Shown here: one piece after another, positions 42,801 to 45,617 of the stretch
Position numbering within the stretch: the first letter of the stretch is position 1
How the letters are laid out: each line of letters opens with the position of its first letter
NCBI GenBank assembly: GCA_964539805.1
Contig: CAZIKN010000037.1
Coordinates: 1 to 45,617 of the forward strand
DNA from: M3007 sp964539805
GTDB lineage: Bacteria > Bacteroidota > Bacteroidia > Chitinophagales > Saprospiraceae
DNA length: 45,617 bases
Reading direction: 5' to 3'
Notes under the pieces: generated by a model
Seen by the model: only the letters and a program-made list of their open reading frames with translations
Databases searched by the model: none
Told to the model about the DNA's origin: nothing
Program-made: the position numbers and the translations under genes

Positions 42801-44111
42801 CTATGACAGTATGGTCTCCAACCTCATGCCCCTTGAGCCTTTGAGCAGTGCCGCAGTATGTTCCAAATGCTGCTGTTGCCACCATTGCTTTGCACCAGCG
42901 GCATCAGAGAAATGAAGGAAATTCTTGTGCGCATGCCGTGTTTTGCCAAATTCCGGACCTACCAAAATGACCTGATCAAATCCGCAACGGGCGGCCAAAT
43001 TCACCATGGCCTGATGTTCGGCGTCACTGGCCGCACCCAATTCCAGCATATCACCCATGATAGCGATCCTGCGCTGCGCTGGCATGGCTTTTAGGGTGTT
43101 CAATGCAGGAGCCATACTGCTGGGGTTGGCATTGTATGCATCTAATAATATGGTGTTGGTATCTACGCGCAACAGCTGGGAGCGATTGTTGGCTGGCACA
43201 TAATGCTCAATGGCTTCTTTGATTCTTGCCGCCGACACTTTAAAGTAGATACCTAAGGCAATAGCCGTCATAATATTGTTAAAATTATGCTTTCCAATGA
43301 GATGCGAATTTACTTCCGTCAAATTTCCATCATCGGAAAGAAATGAGGCCCGCACATAAGGGGCTACTTCCTCCAAACGGACCTCGATGCGGCCATCATT
43401 GGGATCAAATTGTTCAGCCTGGTGATAAATGATTTTTCGAGCATGGCTCCGACACATACCGGTCAGGTACTTCTCGGAGGTATTAAGGAAAATCCAGCCT
43501 TTGTTTTTGTTAAGGTAACGGTATAGCTCTCCCTCAGCTTTTTTCACGCCGGACAAACTACCGAAACCTTCTAAATGTTCTTTACCAATATTGGTCAACA
43601 GGCCGTGAGTGGGCGCAGCAATATGGCAAAGCAGATCAATGTCACCTGACTGATTAGTGCCCATTTCAATCACGGCAATTTCAGTATTTGCAGGCATTTG
43701 CAGAAGGGTGAGCGGCACCCCTATATGGTTGTTAAGATTGCCTTTGGTGTAATGACAGGGATATTGTTTACTCAATACGGCAGCCGTGAGTTCCTTGGTT
43801 GTGGTTTTGCCATTGGAGCCACCTATGGCCACCACCGGAATGTCAAAATGTAAGCGGTGATACCGGGCCAATTGTTGCAAGGTTTCCAACACATTATGGG
43901 TCAGCAAAAAGCGATCCGATAGGGCCACCTTAGGGTCATCCACTACCGCAAAAGCCGCACCATTTTCAAGTGCCTGGGCTGCAAAGGCATTTCCATCAAA
44001 ATGATCACCTTTAAGAGCGAAGAACAAACAGCCCTCCGGTAGTTTGCGCGTATCCGTACTCACGACCGGATGCTGTTGAAAAATAGCGTATAATTGTTCG
44101 AGCGAAATCAT
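42801..44111 (-). CDS. murF: UDP-N-acetylmuramoyl-tripeptide--D-alanyl-D-alanine ligase
   Basis: I chose ATG 44111 (MISLEQLYAIFQQHPVVSTD) over 44132. 436 residues, the usual length. Mur ligase motifs are CLFFALKGDHFDGNAFA (UDP-substrate site), VVAIGGSNGKTTTKELTAAV (ATP P-loop), EMGTNQSGDIDLLCHIAAPT, LTNIGKEHLEGFGSLSGVKK, LLDAYNANPSSM and IMGDMLELG. It adds D-Ala-D-Ala to the UDP-MurNAc tripeptide in the cytoplasm, the last soluble step of peptidoglycan precursor synthesis. Unusually for murF it is away from the dcw cluster. The DUF1361 gene ends 25 bp upstream. A TACTTTTG box lies four bases before the ATG. Confidence 0.95.
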   Translation of the reverse strand: MISLEQLYAIFQQHPVVSTDTRKLPEGCLFFALKGDHFDGNAFAAQALENGAAFAVVDDPKVALSDRFLLTHNVLETLQQLARYHRLHFDIPVVAIGGSNGKTTTKELTAAVLSKQYPCHYTKGNLNNHIGVPLTLLQMPANTEIAVIEMGTNQSGDIDLLCHIAAPTHGLLTNIGKEHLEGFGSLSGVKKAEGELYRYLNKNKGWIFLNTSEKYLTGMCRSHARKIIYHQAEQFDPNDGRIEVRLEEVAPYVRASFLSDDGNLTEVNSHLIGKHNFNNIMTAIALGIYFKVSAARIKEAIEHYVPANNRSQLLRVDTNTILLDAYNANPSSMAPALNTLKAMPAQRRIAIMGDMLELGAASDAEHQAMVNLAARCGFDQVILVGPEFGKTRHAHKNFLHFSDAAGAKQWWQQQHLEHTAALLKGSRGMRLETILS

Positions 44112-44115
44112 GCGG

Positions 44116-44123
44116 CAAAAGTA
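44116..44123 (-). promoter_or_regulatory. -7 box four bases from the murF start codon (possible leaderless transcript)
   Basis: The minus strand reads TACTTTTG-CCGC-ATG, in the short gap after the DUF1361 gene. It would start transcription at or next to the start codon. No -33 TTTG at 19 bases. Confidence 0.35.
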
Positions 44124-44136
44124 CAAAATCAACGGC

Positions 44137-44850
44137 TCACTTTCTCGCTCGTTCGCCTTCTGTCATCAACATGACCTGTAAAAACAAATAGGCCAATCCA
44201 AAAACACTTGCCAAAGAAACCGATACCGCAAAAGCCTGAAACAATTCCCAACGACTATCCAAGGCTGCCAGGGTTTCGTTCAGCAAATGCCCGGGGCGGG
44301 TGATCACATCCCATGAATTAAAGCGCTGAAAACGCCCAAGCCATATCCCAAAACCAGAAAGCATGATACTCCCCACGATAGCCAGATTCACCTTTTTTAC
44401 TGATAACCAACACTTTAAAGACTCATGCACTTCATAAACGGCCACCAAACCAAGCATAAGGCCTGTAATAGCATTGGAGAAGAGCATCACAATGTCATAC
44501 CAAAATGGTACCGGAGGCCGATAGTGTAAATGCTTCAGGTCAGTGATAAGATAGGGCGCATTGGGCAGAAAGAAAAACCAAACCAAAAGTGCGGGCAGCA
44601 CCATGAACCATGAACTGTCCTTTCTTACACTGCTGGATATGTACAGCGCAGCAAGATAGGGAATCCAGGCTAGAAACAGGTTCCAGACCAGAAACAGAAA
44701 TTCATAACCGGGCGTCCACAACACATTGTCCGTACTGCCCAAGGGCTGCAAAATGTAGCGGTTGAAATATAAGCGGCCAACGACCATTAAGCAGCATAGC
44801 CCCGTGGAAAGCAGTAACAATTGAAACAAGCGTTTTTGTCGTGTTGTCAT
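44137..44850 (-). CDS. DUF1361 domain-containing membrane protein
   Basis: 237 residues with six or seven hydrophobic segments. Family marks are FLVWNLFLAWIPYLAALYIS, FFLPNAPYLITDLKHL and GIWLGRFQRFNSWDVITRP. DUF1361 proteins are inner-membrane proteins of unknown function. The ATG follows an AT-rich upstream region containing a long inverted repeat (44952-45037) on the far side. The stop is 25 bp before the murF start, so read-through into murF is possible. Confidence 0.9.
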   Translation of the reverse strand: MTTRQKRLFQLLLLSTGLCCLMVVGRLYFNRYILQPLGSTDNVLWTPGYEFLFLVWNLFLAWIPYLAALYISSSVRKDSSWFMVLPALLVWFFFLPNAPYLITDLKHLHYRPPVPFWYDIVMLFSNAITGLMLGLVAVYEVHESLKCWLSVKKVNLAIVGSIMLSGFGIWLGRFQRFNSWDVITRPGHLLNETLAALDSRWELFQAFAVSVSLASVFGLAYLFLQVMLMTEGERARK

Positions 44851-44951
44851 AGGTGGAACAATTTCACTTTGAAACGCAAAGTTATTTTTAAAATTTCAAA
44901 TCAGCCTAAATTTGGTGATAAATTATTGTGAAAAATTTGTGTTGCTTAGGA

Positions 44952-45037
44952 CACAGATGACGTGGATTTTCAAACACAGATCAATGCAGATTTTTAAAAT
45001 CCTTTTCATCTGTGTTTGAAAATCCACGTCATCCGTG
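44952..45037. repeat. Long inverted repeat (30-bp arms) between divergent genes
   Basis: The left arm 44952-44981 (CACAGATGACGTGGATTTTC and onward) is the reverse complement of 45008-45037 with one mismatch; the loop is 26 nt. It lies in the 276-bp gap between the DUF1361 and Rid genes, which are divergent, so a terminator role is unlikely. It looks like a dispersed intergenic palindrome. Confidence 0.85.
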
Positions 45038-45096
45038 CTCCCCCCTTCCTCAGCATGCCAAACCAATACATCAAGAATCTTATCACACCAAACTTA

Positions 45097-45104
45097 TATC
45101 TTTG
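45097..45104 (+). promoter_or_regulatory. TATCTTTG -7 box of the Rid gene
   Basis: Exact TAnnTTTG match 22 bases before the chosen ATG 45127. It favours that start over ATG 45016, which lies upstream of the box. No -33 TTTG. Confidence 0.5.
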
Positions 45105-45126
45105 CCGCCCAAGCACACACAACACT

Positions 45127-45552
45127 ATGCAAAGCAGCGAAAAAATAGAAACTACTCAGGCCCCAAAACCCGTTGGCCTATACCCACATGCCCGCCGGGC
45201 AGGCAATTTGCTTTTTTTGTCTGGAATAGGGCCTCGCGAGGCGGGAACGGATGACATACCCGGTTTACATCGAAGCGCAAGCGGAAACTTTCTGGAATTT
45301 GATTTTGAAGCACAAGTCCATTCCGTGTTCCGCAATGTGCGCACTGTGTTAGAGGCCAGTGGAGCCAAATGGGAGGATTTGGTGGATGTCACGATTTATT
45401 TGACCAACATGCAGCGTGATTTTCATACGTTTAACCGCATTTATGCAGAATATTTTAAAGACAACCAACCCTGCCGCACTACCGTCGGTGTGGACAGCCT
45501 GCCCACACCCATTGCCATTGAATTAAAATGTATGGCGGTATTGTCAAATTAA
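45127..45552 (+). CDS. Rid family protein (2-aminomuconate deaminase-like)
   Basis: I chose ATG 45127 (MQSSEKIETTQAPKPVGLYP) because a -7 box lies just upstream and the family begins here. 141 residues. PVGLYPHARRAGNLLFLSGI, GPREAGTDDIPG, NVRTVLEASGAKWEDLVDVT, YLTNMQRDFHTFNRIYAEYF and CRTTVGVDSLPTPIAIELKC are Rid (YjgF/YER057c) motifs with the substrate-carboxylate-binding Arg in CRTT. The HARRAGNLLFLSG plus GPRxxGTxxIPG pattern is that of the 2-aminomuconate deaminase branch of tryptophan/aminophenol breakdown, rather than classic RidA. It probably hydrolyses an enamine or imine in the cytoplasm; no pathway neighbours are in view. The remaining 65 bp to the window edge show no gene. Confidence 0.9.
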   Translation: MQSSEKIETTQAPKPVGLYPHARRAGNLLFLSGIGPREAGTDDIPGLHRSASGNFLEFDFEAQVHSVFRNVRTVLEASGAKWEDLVDVTIYLTNMQRDFHTFNRIYAEYFKDNQPCRTTVGVDSLPTPIAIELKCMAVLSN

Positions 45553-45617
45553 TTCATGAAACTATAAGAGCATGTCTGGGATTTTCTGCTTGAGTCAAAA
45601 ACGAGAGATTTTTTCAG

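Noticed and set aside
45016..45126. Longer start for the Rid protein at ATG 45016
   Set aside because: It would begin inside the palindrome and upstream of the -7 box, and would add 37 residues that the family lacks.
1..45617. tRNA, rRNA or prophage genes
   Set aside because: Gaps were read on both strands; no cloverleaf-like block, rRNA signature or phage gene was recognised.

Overview
The window looks like a chromosomal segment of a Bacteroidota bacterium, quite possibly of the Saprospirales (the order is inference). Three gene products end in a type IX secretion (T9SS) C-terminal sorting domain. Families typical of the phylum are present (DUF2851, BatA-like, SprB repeats, TolB/PD40 plus barrel, DUF1361, large CcmF/CcsA). 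Several start regions carry the Bacteroidota -7 promoter box TAnnTTTG. No rRNA, tRNA, CRISPR array or phage module was found.

Layout. 3-3944: a Dna2-like nuclease-helicase, open at the left edge, whose reading frame is interrupted next to the Walker A motif by an in-frame DUF559 endonuclease domain and a block of palindromic G/C-rich repeats. 4190-11974: a roughly 2594-residue multidomain T9SS surface protein. 12051-17385 (minus): DUF2851 protein, a short GluQ-like glutamyl-tRNA synthetase paralogue, a Uma2-family putative nuclease and an M14 carboxypeptidase. 17555-19289 (minus): a LytS/LytT-type two-component pair, divergent from a secreted FG-GAP/UnbV T9SS protein (19468-21234). 21354-22283: an OmpA-family lipoprotein.

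22303-24875: the most system-like locus. A papain-family (C1A) cysteine peptidase, a small protein carrying the same C-terminal domain as that peptidase, and a chagasin-like (I42) inhibitor lipoprotein lie in a row on the minus strand. A divergent small gene with a full consensus promoter faces them across a gap with a perfect dyad. 24868-30758 (minus): a YtcJ-like amidohydrolase lipoprotein, a CcmF/CcsA-type heme lyase and two small genes of unknown function. 30956-39119 (minus): a secreted GH13 amylase, a TolB-propeller/outer-membrane-barrel protein and an MBOAT O-acyltransferase. 39412-42777 (plus): a HIT protein, AMP nucleosidase and BatA-like operon. 42801-44850 (minus): MurF and a DUF1361 membrane protein. 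45127-45552: a Rid-family deaminase-like protein.

Strongest leads: (i) the DUF559-plus-palindrome insertion at the P-loop, with a second decayed copy of the P-loop sequence beside it; (ii) the peptidase / shared-domain / chagasin cassette; (iii) non-coding repeats, namely a 107-108 bp intergenic element in two copies and a 30-bp-arm hairpin upstream of the Rid gene. All family assignments come from reading motifs; no database search was run.
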